From assembly GCA_031772625.1 (NCBI GenBank), contig CM062813.1, positions 762,910,720 to 762,974,719 on the forward strand: a stretch of DNA of 64,000 bases, written 5' to 3'. The translations under genes were made by a program, and so were the position numbers. Below, piece by piece: positions 11,437 through 20,165 of the stretch. A model generated the notes under the pieces. That model searched no databases and had not been told where the DNA came from. It saw nothing but the letters and a program-made list of their open reading frames with translations. Each line of letters opens with the position of its first letter. Within the stretch, counting starts at the first letter, position 1. The DNA comes from Pinus tabuliformis (lineage: Eukaryota > Streptophyta > Pinopsida > Pinales > Pinaceae).

Positions 11437-12480
11437 ATGAAGTCAAAAATGATAATCTTGAGTGATATGATTTATGATGTGATGAGGAGGATCTTAGGCA
11501 GACGGTGACCTGCATCAATTACAATACATAATATCATGATATCTTTGAATTTTTCATGAATTGCTGAGGGAAGGCATACCCATGCTCATCATATAAACTT
11601 TTCATTTCATGTACATAAATCAGATAGTCGTCTACAGATATAGATCCATGATAAGATGACTATTTGTGTAAAGCCATCATACAGATGATTTAGTACTTTC
11701 CTGAAATCGCAGCCCAGATGGATGAAACTAGAGTCGGGGTCCTCTATCTCGTCTAATTTTTTTCTCAAGTATGAGTCTAACCATGTGAAAATGTGATCTG
11801 CAGTCGAACATGGGAAGGCACCATCTGATTACCAGCCAATGATCTAAGCTGTTAATAGACACGAGAAAAATCACCAATAATGATAATGATTCTTAAGGTA
11901 AGACAATATATTATGCATGGTGTGAAGAGATGTTTTGATGTCGAACACCATACAAAGTCTTTCAGTCAAAGTCCTATGATGTCAACCTGTTGTCGGAAGC
12001 GAGAGACTTTCCATTGATTTATGCAAGCCTCAAGGTACTGAAAGGGTGTTTCTAATTCAACTTCTTGGATAATGTGCTGATGTTGACAAGAAGCGACTCG
12101 TCACAAGAGGGCCTTGATGTATCCCCCATCAATGACACGAAACAAGTGTAATGATTTTGAAGACAGAATGTGACTGATGATACAATGTTCAGGAATGGCA
12201 GTCATGAAAATGAAGGTTTATGAGCATTACAAAGGATGAAGGTTACTGAGTGACTTCTCTTGAACATGTCAGCGACATTGAATGAATTGGCAGCATTGAC
12301 CCAAAACCAAAGTGATGGATGGTGCGATAGACCATAGGTATGATAATCATGAAGCAAATAACCCAACCCAAATAGTCACAAAGATGAAGTGAAAGTTTCA
12401 TTTTCAAGAGCGACTTGCTACTATAAAGTGATTTATCCCTTTTCCCATTTTCCCTAGTCATTGCTGACGAGTACCTCTTT
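11437..12480. repeat. Element B 3' non-coding region with imperfect tandem repeats
   Basis: No gene seen. Two imperfect units occur around 11800-11900 and 11935-12060. They share words such as GTCGAACA, the CAATGAT or CTATGATGT type, and CAAGGTA. Element E has the same units at 14755-15010, so they predate the split of the two elements. Long repeat-bearing 3' regions are typical of Tat/Ogre-type elements. Confidence 0.6.
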
Positions 12481-13010
12481 ATTTTTTAACAAACTTGAGG
12501 AGGATAACATGTGCTTGATTTGTAATTCTATCCTTCATGTGAATCCATCACTATGTGATGTTTTAATGATCCTAGCGAAGGTGAAACTCGGTCTTGTCCT
12601 GATGGACAAGTTTGTTGCTATTTGGTTCTTTAACGAGTTTAACGACAATGAGAACTCCATCCTTTTCATGTTTAGAGAGTTTGAAAAGGGACAAAAAGAA
12701 AACTCCACAAGTTATTTTTCGTAACTTTGTCTCTCAAGTCTGAAAAAGCATAAAATAATACAAGAGAGAACCTATTGACCATGTTCGATCAACGTATTCC
12801 TTTTTCGTAAGTAATCTATTTTAGTCCAGAAAAGGGTTAAACTTATACTGAGTAGATGTTGTTTCCAATCCTTTTACGAGCTGAAAAAGACAAGCACCTG
12901 ACAATCTTTTCATATTTTGAGAGTCTAAAAAGAGTTGAAAGAAGACTCTAGGGGGTTCCTTTTTCTATGTTTAATAGAGCTCGAAAAAGAGATAAAAGTA
13001 TGCTCTATGG
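12481..13010. repeat. String of hairpins in element B 3' region
   Basis: Successive perfect or near-perfect inverted repeats: CATCAC/GTGATG (12546-12560), CTTGTCC/GGACAAG (12593-12610), GAGTTT/AAACTC (12677-12705), TCTCTC/GAGAGA (12730-12769), AGAGTCT/AGACTCT (12920-12949) and ATAGAGC/GCTCTAT (12974-13008). Most loops are A-rich and contain GAAAAAG- or GAAAAGG-like words. Element E has hairpins in the same order with other stem bases. No ORF here looks real. Confidence 0.65.
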
Positions 13011-13291
13011 TCAAAAGTACATTTTATGATTACGCATGCCAAAATCACTACGTCAGCTGTAAACCTGCTTAAAGAACCACCAAACAAATTAAACATACCT
13101 GTTTCATTTGTAAAAATAGGTAAAAACTATAGTTTATTCATTTAATGAACATGAAATAACCATAAAAAAGAATTTACCAAGTCATTTTACCATTTGACAT
13201 TTACCATTCAGTTTTGTGCTCTGAACCAATTTTTTACCTCAACTTCAGTAGCTGATTGCGGGAGATTCTGTGGATCATTCTTCGTCTCCTC
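13011..13291. other. Element B 3' region next to E insertion, no gene
   Basis: AT-rich with TTTACC/GGTAAA words that also occur in E at 16060-16140. No coding sense. It continues at 28749 after element E. Confidence 0.5.
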
Positions 13292-13296
13292 AGGAC
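13292..13296. repeat. Target-site duplication of element E, left copy (AGGAC)
   Basis: AGGAC directly precedes the LTR start TGTCACAC and recurs exactly at 28744-28748 after the far LTR end GTGTAACA. This defines E as one complete insertion into B. Confidence 0.97.
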
Positions 13297-14351
13297 TGTC
13301 ACACGGAATCTGTCAAGGGTGCGGACACGACTGACCTTCCTAGAAGTCTAAGACATTCTAATGACAAACAAGACAAAATGGAGTGATCTTTCTCTAAATA
13401 CACCTTTTACAACATGAAAACTACAAGTGTTTAGGCTTACCTTATTCCAAAACGCTGTTGTTGAAGTCCGTTCTTGACGATCCGGATGAGCTCCTCCTTC
13501 AAGTCAATTCCTGCAACCACAAACAATCAAACAATTACCAAGCACTTGCATTTCATATAATAAAACATATATTCAACATGCAGACCAAGGAACACATGAA
13601 ATAACTCATTAACATAAGCTATTGAGAAAAATAAACCAGTTTGTATTAATAACGAAACAAAGAAACTCTTACAACCTGGCCTTGGTGTTGTGCAAGTTCC
13701 TCCCAGGGTCCATCAAGGGTTTTCCTCTACTTTGACAAAGCTCACCCTCTCCCAAGTAGAATCAAGTGAAGACAATCTCTCCTCACAAAGGCTCTAATGG
13801 AAGACCTAAATCCTGCAGCATTTACCCAAAGAAAATGTATAGCTCCAACCTCCCCTCCTTCTGGCTCAATGCCTTCATTTATAGTGCTGTAAAGAGGTTA
13901 TTCAGGTCCACTATCAATGGGATCATCCCCCTCTATGGGTGGGATAGCTCCCTTATTGATGGGATAAGTTCCCCCTTAATAGAGATACATGAACCAACTG
14001 GAGGCGCATCCATTTCATCAAACCGACCTCTAGAATGTTCTAGAAGTAACCACAAGTAACTTTTTCAAGATAAAACTCGCGCATTTTGCCTTTTACAGAG
14101 GGACGCACCTGTCCCTTAACATACAGAGCGTCCATGGACGCATATTTTGTGAACATGATCAGCGTCCCCGCAGGTAAGGCTAGAGAGAACCTGCGACCCC
14201 AGAGATAAACATGATTTTTACAAGACTTTCTCTCTTCTTTGAGTTTGAGATGGATAACAGAGGCATGAGACTTGCCTAAGAGGGTAGCATGACTTGTTGA
14301 TTGGAGCCATACTAACTGTAAGTAGTCAAGGTGACATTTTTTAGTGTAACA
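13297..14351 (-). repeat. Element E, LTR (3' LTR in element orientation)
   Basis: A 1055-bp LTR, TGTCACAC to GTGTAACA, the same length as its partner 27689-28743. I find only two differences: T at 13615 versus C at 28007, and A at 13967 versus G at 28359. That is about 0.2%, so E inserted recently. On the element strand a TATA box (CTATAAAT, 13884-13877) lies about 245 bases downstream of a GC-rich block with the palindrome GCGTCCATGGACGC (14128-14141). An ORF of 97 codons inside it is not a gene. Confidence 0.97.
14095..14200 (-). promoter_or_regulatory. GC-rich GACGC cluster in element E LTR
   Basis: Four GACGC/GCGTC words fall within about 75 bases, two of them forming the perfect 14-bp palindrome at 14128-14141. 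It lies in U3, upstream of the TATA box. The same word and palindrome type recur in the gag leader (27421-27530) and in the PMD-gene leader (16320-16490). The second LTR copy of the palindrome is at 28520-28533. Confidence 0.6.
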
Positions 14352-14366
14352 GATTGCCCCCTAAAG
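14352..14366 (-). other. Polypurine tract of element E
   Basis: On the - strand CTTTAGGGGGCAATC abuts the 3' LTR start. It matches the tract of B at 11422-11436. Confidence 0.8.
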
Positions 14367-15420
14367 TGCGAAGCCTGGAATAGAATAGGGTTTTGTAATT
14401 CTAGGAAGGGTGAAGCGCTTTATCATTTCAAGGATTGCCTTGTGGATGGCCTGGTTGGAACCTGCAATTTTCAACACAAAATACATGGATAAGATTATAT
14501 CATCACTGAGGTAGGCATTCCCATACTCAGATTCAAAACTTTAACTAATGGACTAACTATTCTGATACAGGAATGATCTTGCAGTACATCATTTTTATAG
14601 ACTTTTGTAGACACAGTATGGACGCAGCCATCTGTTTATGATTAGTCTACATAGATAATGAATACAAAACTCCTCGCAGCCTGGATGGTAGAAACTAGAT
14701 CCAGGGTCTTCACTTCTACTTCCCGAATTGGTACGATTCTAGCCATGTGATTAAATGATTCGATGTCGAACATGGTAGAAACCACTTGATTACCAGTCAA
14801 TGATGTAAACTGTTAACAAGCGTGAGAGAAACCACCAGTAATGTCAATGGTCCTCAAAGTACCAAGCACAACCCGTGAAATGTGAATAGATGTTTTGATG
14901 TCGAACACTTCACGGAATCCTTTGATCGAAAGTCAATGATGTAAACTGACGTCAAAGGCGAGAAACCTGCCATTGATGCATGCAGACTTCAAGGTACTGT
15001 CGATTCCTAAGTCATCTTTCTAGATAATGTGTCGATGTCGATAGAAAGCGACCCGTTGCAGGCAAGCCTGCAACACGAAATCATTGTTCAAGTTGAAGAA
15101 ATGTTGCTGTAAGGACTGACTCAGGGATGGTCAATGGATGACAAGTATTTTGCAGATGAAAGTTTTGCTTGCAGACCTCTTGAACACATAACGACACAAC
15201 AGATGGTTTGGTGACGAATAACTCAAAGTTGATCCCTGAACCCGGTTAAAGATTTTCAAAGTGATTTAGTCAACTGTGAGGTAAAAGATTTCCCAACCCA
15301 GGTGAATGAAAAAGTGTCGTGTTCAAGAGCGGTAATAAAGTTTCTTCTGAGGCAAAAGGTGACAAATAGGTTCATTCTTCTCTTTTTTCCCCCACCATTT
15401 CTGGCAAGTACCTCTTTATT
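14367..15420. repeat. Element E 3' non-coding region with imperfect tandem repeats
   Basis: No gene seen. Units around 14755-14870 and 14895-15010 share GATGTCGAACA, CAATGATGTAAACTG and CAAGGTAC-type words. A partial third follows near 15020-15060. Element B has the same units at 11800-12060. An open stretch at 15372-15731 on the - strand overlaps the hairpin string and shows no domain. Confidence 0.6.
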
Positions 15421-15960
15421 TTTAACAAGCTTGAGGAGGATAACATATGCTTGATTATAAGCTCATCCTTCGGACGAGTCCAACCTAGTTTAAATGCGAA
15501 CCCTAGGAAGGAGTGGTTCGTTCCTGTTTGTAATTGAACAGGTCCTTTACTGTAAAAGTTTAACGAGCCCAGTATAGGAGAAACTCGGCGTTTTTCATTT
15601 TTAGAGAGTCTGAAAAACTTAAGGAAACTCCACGTTGAACTTTTTCGTATATTTGTGTCCCTCAAGCCCGAAAAAGTATAAAATAATACCTGGGGGAACC
15701 GCTTGATCTTTCGACCAAGGAGTACTTTCATAATAGTATCGTTGACCTGAAAAGTAAAAAGCGATCAAAGACACGTCGTTTTATTTCCTTATCGAGTTTG
15801 AAACGACAAAAACCCGGCAATCTTTTCCTGATTTTACGGTCAGAAAAGAGCTAAAAGGGGACCGTCTTTTAATTCCGTTTTAACGAGTGAAAAAGAAACA
15901 CTCGGCGATCTTTTCATGTTTTAGGAGTCAGAAAAGGGCTTAAAAGATGACTCTGAAATT
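15421..15960. repeat. String of hairpins in element E 3' region
   Basis: Inverted repeats in series: CCTAG/CTAGG (about 15484-15507), CCTGTT/AACAGG (15523-15542), TCCCTCA/TGGGGGA (15658-15697, one wobble), ACGGTC/GACCGT (15836-15865), CGAGTG/CACTCG (15884-15904) and GAGTCA/TGACTC (15925-15953). Loops are A-rich and resemble those of B. For example GAAAAGGGCTTAAAAGA here matches GAAAAGGGACAAAAAGA at 12683-12699. The string ends about 600 bases upstream of the PMD gene start. Confidence 0.65.
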
Positions 15961-16300
15961 TTGTTTGTGAAAAATTACAATTTCCCTTGAAATCCCTTCG
16001 TCCTGCACAAAAGCGACACATTACTCATACCTGTTTAAAATAGGCAAAAATACATTTGAAAACATCTTTTCATGGTAAAAAATGAACTAATTCATCCAAA
16101 AAACCTATAAAAAGACCTTTTACCATGTCATTTTTACCGTTTCACTGTTGAGGTTGAAAAAGGAGCTTTTGACAAGAAACTTCCCGTGGTTGCTGCGGAA
16201 AATCTGACCGTCGGAATCGAACGCCGCTTCACCGAGGTATTTTACACATCCCACTCTTCATTTTTATCCGTTTAGTTTTTTGTTTTTGGTCTCTGTTTCA
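15961..16300. other. Spacer between hairpin string and PMD gene leader, no gene
   Basis: AT-rich with GGTAAAA/TTTTACC inverted words near 16074-16140. The same words occur in B at about 13165-13205. Nothing coding is seen. Confidence 0.45.
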
Positions 16301-16304
16301 TTTT

Positions 16305-16500
16305 TTGGGGGGGTTTTGGGTTCAAAATGCGCCCCTCGGCGGACGCAGGTGCCCTTCGGGTGGGCCGCGTCCCCCGACTTTTTCTCACACGGGAAAAAGG
16401 TCTGGGGACGCAGTCCGCCTTCAGGCGAGCTGCGTCCGGACGCCCTGTGCTAAAAAGCCGGGGTGCGTCTTCCGCAAAGGGCGCATTTCAAAACCCTAAC
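16305..16500 (+). promoter_or_regulatory. GC-rich leader/promoter of the element E antisense PMD gene
   Basis: A sharply GC-rich block in AT-rich surroundings. It has six GACGC/GCGTC words, including the perfect 12-bp palindrome GCGTCCGGACGC (16432-16443). A TA-rich box (CTAAAAAG, about 16451-16458) follows. It aligns in position with CTGTATAAAG in front of the B gene (28931-28940), which is a good TATA box. I infer that the antisense gene has its own promoter here. The small ORFs in this block are probably chance. Confidence 0.5.
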
Positions 16501-16553
16501 TCTCTCAAAAAACCACCAAATTTTCTCAAATTAATTTCTAATTGACTCTTTTG

Positions 16554-17787
16554 ATGTGCAGGGGCCAAAACATGTTAGACTGGAGAGAGAGAGAGCACGT
16601 AGAAGACGATGAAGCTGCGATTAACCACCAACCCTCTCTGGATGCCTTAAGAACATGTGGATTGTACAAATATTGGACCATACCGGGCATGAGGGGCCAG
16701 GTAAGATTTTTGGAATGGCTAGTTGAGCGATGGAACGTTCAAGATCAATGTTTTTACATTGGAGGGCACCAGCTCGAGATAGAGCCCTCGGATGTATACT
16801 TTCTCACTGGCTTGCCAAACAGAGGTGAGCAACTCAACCTTGCGGGGACCAGGCCGGGTGGCCAATCCCTTGATGATCTCCGCGAGGAGTGGTGCAGACC
16901 AGGGACTCGCCATAAAAAGGGCGTGGAGATAAAGCACATCGCTCTGGCGGAACTTAGAGTTATTGCATTTACGGTCACTAGGATTTGTGGCGCGGCCGCC
17001 TTGCACATTGCTTCCGGATCCCAAATGCGGATGGCAGTTGACTGTTACCAAGGCACCATCTTCAACTGGTGCGAAGCTGTGTCGGCTCATATGAAGAGCC
17101 AACTAACCAAGGCAAAGAACGGACGACTAAAGACTTTTGGATATGGGCCTCTAGTCGTGAGCTTTGCCTTGGAGAGAGTTCCTATGCTGATCCCTCAGCA
17201 ACTCACTGTTGATGACTTGGGTCCTCGGGAGCCAAAGCTTGTTCGATGGGTTGCGGTGATGGCCCGGCATCCTGACGAGGGTGCTGCAGTGGTTCGATTC
17301 TCTGACAGTTACTTCGACTGGCTAGAGGGCCAGCTTTTTGTGATACAAGACTTTCCATATGCCGGAATGGATTTCAGAGGTGATCCGGACATGGTTCTTC
17401 CACAGGGAGAACAATGGGATGACAGAGGTACTTTCATTTTCACAAGTTTTCTAATTATGTATTTTTTTATTTTTCATATATATCGTCTCAAAGTAACAGT
17501 AAAATTTTAAAAATGCAGATGTTGGACCACAGCGTCCAGCCAATCTCCGGCCTTACGACAGACGACATCCAGCTGCACCGGCACCGGCCTTACAGGATGC
17601 GACAGCAGAAGTACTAGCCGATTTGGAGCATGATCTAGAGCGTCTCACGGCAGATATACCTGAGACTACTATGGATGACATTCCAATGAGGCTTCAGCGC
17701 TTCGTGGTTGCAGTCCCTGGACCGTTTAGGAGATTTCTGCGCAAGATAGCCCGCGCAGTGGTGTCGTACAGAGAGCACCACCAGTGA
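16554..17787 (+). CDS. Antisense plant mobile domain (PMD) protein of element E, two exons
   Basis: Runs opposite to gag-pol, between the archaeal-type RNase H and the 3' LTR. Exon 1 is 16554-17427 and exon 2 is 17519-17787, ending in TGA. I chose ATG 16554; ATG 16572 is also possible. A TTG start at 16542 is unlikely. Exon 1 holds a PMD-like region: WREREH, then LRTCGLYKYWTIPGMRGQ, then FLEWLVERWNV, then IEPSDVYFLTGLPNRGEQL, the last being the signature GLP segment. Exon 2 adds a leucine-rich stretch (VLADLEHDLERLTADIPE) and a basic end (FRRFLRKIARAVVSYREHHQ). PMD proteins such as MAIN/MAIL1 are nuclear and related to transposon-encoded copies. The role here, perhaps in element silencing or nuclear function, is unknown. 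The homologue in B is broken. Confidence 0.82.
17428..17518 (+). other. Predicted 91-nt intron of the element E PMD gene
   Basis: It begins GTACTTTC directly after codon AGA+G and ends TTAAAAATGCAG. It is T-rich and contains stops in frame. Removing it joins GA/T in phase and opens the frame for 89 further codons. Element B has a GT-AG interval at the same place (29928-30031), bounded by the same TGCAG|ATGTTGG acceptor. Confidence 0.82.
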
Positions 17788-17991
17788 TTGACTAGTCACT
17801 TTTGTAGTCACATGTGACATTTTTGACTTTTTGCACTATCATTTTGCCGATCATAAGGTGTGTTAAACCTATGATCGAAGACGATGTATATATTTTTGGA
17901 CACACTTCTATCTATATCTATATATCACTATTATCGGCTTATCTTGTTTAACATGTATGATGAAATGTCTTTAAATTTACTTGCATGATTA
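17788..17991. other. Gap between convergent PMD gene and aRNase H
   Basis: About 200 AT-rich bases between two tail-to-tail reading frames, presumably 3' untranslated sequence of the antisense gene. Confidence 0.5.
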
Positions 17992-18408
17992 TTATAAATG
18001 TCTGTCCAACACTTGAGAAGCAATTGCATCTGCTAATGTATTCAAAGACCTTGGAATATGTTGATATTCAATGTAATCAAATTCACGTTCCAAGAGACGC
18101 ACTCTCAAAAACAACCTTAATAACACAGGATTTCTAATGGCATAAACTCTATTAAGCTGTAATACAACAAGTTCAGAATCTAACCTCACTATCAAACGTC
18201 GAATTCCAAATGAAATAGATTCGGATAATAATTCAACCACTGCACTGTATTCTGCAATGTTATTCGTTGTTTGACCGAGGCTTACCCCATGCATAGAAAC
18301 TAACTCGTCAGAGGGCGAATAGATAACCCAAGCTGCGGAAGAGATATTCCGTGTACTACGACAAGCACCATCAGCAAATCCAATGTATGTTTGGAGAGGC
18401 GTCGACAT
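17992..18408 (-). CDS. Element E archaeal-type RNase H (aRNH)
   Basis: A 138-codon frame with the RNase H pattern: FADGACRSTRN near residues 11-22, TNNIAEYSAVVELL at about 47-60, IVRLDSELVVLQL at about 72-84 and NTLADAIA near the end. These supply the expected acidic residues. A second RNase H downstream of integrase is diagnostic of Tat-type plant gypsy elements. The start ATG follows a TTGATATTGTAG acceptor-like sequence. In B the same ATG follows TTTGTTGCAG, so it may be reached by splicing from the pol transcript, though no donor is certain. It lies 143 bases after the integrase stop. Confidence 0.85.
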   Translation of the reverse strand: MSTPLQTYIGFADGACRSTRNISSAAWVIYSPSDELVSMHGVSLGQTTNNIAEYSAVVELLSESISFGIRRLIVRLDSELVVLQLNRVYAIRNPVLLRLFLRVRLLEREFDYIEYQHIPRSLNTLADAIASQVLDRHL

Positions 18409-18551
18409 CTACAATATCAAGAGTAAAACCAAGATGAGCCAAAATAATGACGAAAAACCACACTTGCTAAGCTAAGCACACTGACTAAACTAACACACTT
18501 GCTAGCTAGAAAGGAAATCTAACCTATCTAAAAATTTCTCCATCCACCATT

Positions 18552-20165
18552 TTAAGCATAATACCTCTTTAGGTAAAGTCCATTTCTGGGTTTGCCCAAA
18601 GAGTCCCCATCAAAATCAACTAACTCATAAGCCCCTTTTGCTAGCTTTCGCTTTACAATGTAGGGCCCATGCCACATGGGAACGAATTTTCCAGCACCTA
18701 GCTTATCGTTCGCTTGATCATATAATAGTACTAGGTCTCCTTCCGAAAAACTTCGAGGGGTTACATTTTTATCGTACTGAGCTTTCATTCGTTTCGCGTG
18801 AGTCTCGATAGCTAAAGTAGCGTCACGTCGAGTCTCATCTAATTTAGCTAAGTATAACAACCGTTTCTCCTCTTCGGAAGTAGCTGGAAGTAATTCGACA
18901 GCCATTTGAAGTGATGGGATTTCGCACTCAATAGGTAACACAGCTTCTAAGCCATAAACTAGCTGAAAAGGGGTGAAACCTGTTGAATTTTTCACTGAAG
19001 TTCGATATGCCCATAGTGCCGAAAATAACATGTTATGCCAATTCGTTCGATGGATACCAATGATCCGTCGAATCATGACGACTAGAACTTTGTTGATTGA
19101 CTCAACCAAACCGTTGGCTTGCGGATAATAAGGTGTAGAGCTATCGTGGCGCAAACCAAGCTGGCTTGTAAGTTCAGTCATCATGACATTTCGAAAATGG
19201 CTTCCATGGTCCGTAATGATTGCTTGTGGGACACCAAACCTAGTTATGATATGATTGAATACGAAAAGTGCAGCTGTCTTGCCGCTTGCGTCGAATGTAG
19301 GCATCGCCTCGGCCCACTTAGTAAAATAATCAACCGCAAGGATGATATACGCATGCCCCCCGGCCGAGTGAGGGTTACAAGTAATAAAGTCAATGCCCCA
19401 TTTGGCGAATGGACCAGCGGCAATTATAGGGTGGAGAGGAGCAGGTGGAGCGCGCATCTTGCGATCAAACACTTGACAGTTGTGGCATTTTCTGACGGCA
19501 AGGATACAATCTTTAAACATAGACGGCCAGAAATAGCCAGCGCGCAACACCTTCTGAGCTGTGGCATACCCAGACATATGACCGCCACATGCTCCAGAGT
19601 GACAATCATTCAAAACTCTCTCAGCCTCATCGTGAGTTAAACAACGTCGAAAAACTAAGTCTGCCCCCAGGCGATAAAGTGTATCTCCAATAATTCTGTA
19701 TTGCTGGGATTGAAACCGAATTTTTCGACGGTTTTCCTTGGAAGTTTCAGGCCGAAAGGTTTGGGTTTGGAGATAGATGATTATATCCCCATACCACGGA
19801 TCTACAGTGCTAATAAGAAACAAAGATTCGTCCGCAATGGACTCCTCTGCCACAGTCTCTGTGTCAGCACTCGGGAAATCACACATCAATTCCGCAAAGA
19901 CTAAAGATTTCTTAGACTTGGACTTCTCAAACTCCAAGTCGAACTCTTGCAGGATGACGATCCATTTAGAGTACTTGCCCCCTAGCAGTTGTTTTGTCAA
20001 GATATAAATCATAGGGTTGCAATCCGAAATAACAGTAGTTTTGCGGAGAAGAATGTAGTGACGAAAACGCTGGACAGCTTGAACGGCTGCCAGGGCCAAT
20101 TTCTCCACATGTGAATATTTTAACTCAGTTGGATTTAAGGTTCTGCTAAGGTAATATATCACATG
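18552..20165 (-). CDS. Element E pol, second part: RNase H tether and integrase
   Basis: 536 codons. It opens in the RNase H region (IYYLSRTLNPTELKYSHVEK, then FRHYILLRKTTVISDCNPM). It continues into the integrase: an HHCC zinc module (CHSGACGGHMSGY to CHNCQVF), a core with WGIDFITCNPHSAGGH, IITDHGSHFRN and YYPQANGLVESINK supplying D, D and E, and a C-terminal GPYIVKRKLAKGAYELVDFD before LYLKRYYA. All catalytic residues are present and there is no chromodomain. The frame starts with a GTG because a one-base deletion at about 20166-20170 separates it from the RT frame. It would integrate element cDNA in the nucleus. Confidence 0.93.
   Translation of the reverse strand, partial: HVIYYLSRTLNPTELKYSHVEKLALAAVQAVQRFRHYILLRKTTVISDCNPMIYILTKQLLGGKYSKWIVILQEFDLEFEKSKSKKSLVFAELMCDFPSADTETVAEESIADESLFLISTVDPWYGDIIIYLQTQTFRPETSKENRRKIRFQSQQYRIIGDTLYRLGADLVFRRCLTHDEAERVLNDCHSGACGGHMSGYATAQKVLRAGYFWPSMFKDCILAVRKCHNCQVFDRKMRAPPAPLHPIIAAGPFAKWGIDFITCNPHSAGGHAYIILAVDYFTKWAEAMPTFDASGKTAALFVFNHIITRFGVPQAIITDHGSHFRNVMMTELTSQLGLRHDSSTPYYPQANGLVESINKVLVVMIRRIIGIHRTNWHNMLFSALWAYRTSVKNSTGFTPFQLVYGLEAVLPIECEIPSLQMAVELLPATSEEEKRLLYLAKLDETRRDATLAIETHAKRMKAQYDKNVTPRSFSEGDLVLLYDQANDKLGAGKFVPMWHGPYIVKRKLAKGAYELVDFDGDSLGKPRNGLYLKRYYA

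Noticed and set aside
12243..12724. Two ORFs of 72 and 87 codons around 12461
   Set aside because: They overlap the hairpin and repeat region of B and have no equivalent in E.
13766..14059. 97-codon ORF in an LTR, also present at 28158-28451
   Set aside because: It lies inside the two LTR copies of E, overlaps the promoter, has no domain and is present twice only because the LTR is duplicated.
16305..16545. Small ORFs in the GC-rich block before the PMD gene
   Set aside because: Openness follows from high GC content. B has no matching frame.
16719..17102. 127-codon ORF on the - strand opposite the PMD gene
   Set aside because: Shadow of the PMD exon, and the motifs are on the + strand.
19119..19640. 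173-codon ORF on the + strand opposite integrase of E
   Set aside because: Antisense shadow of a well-supported integrase, with no domain and no counterpart in B.
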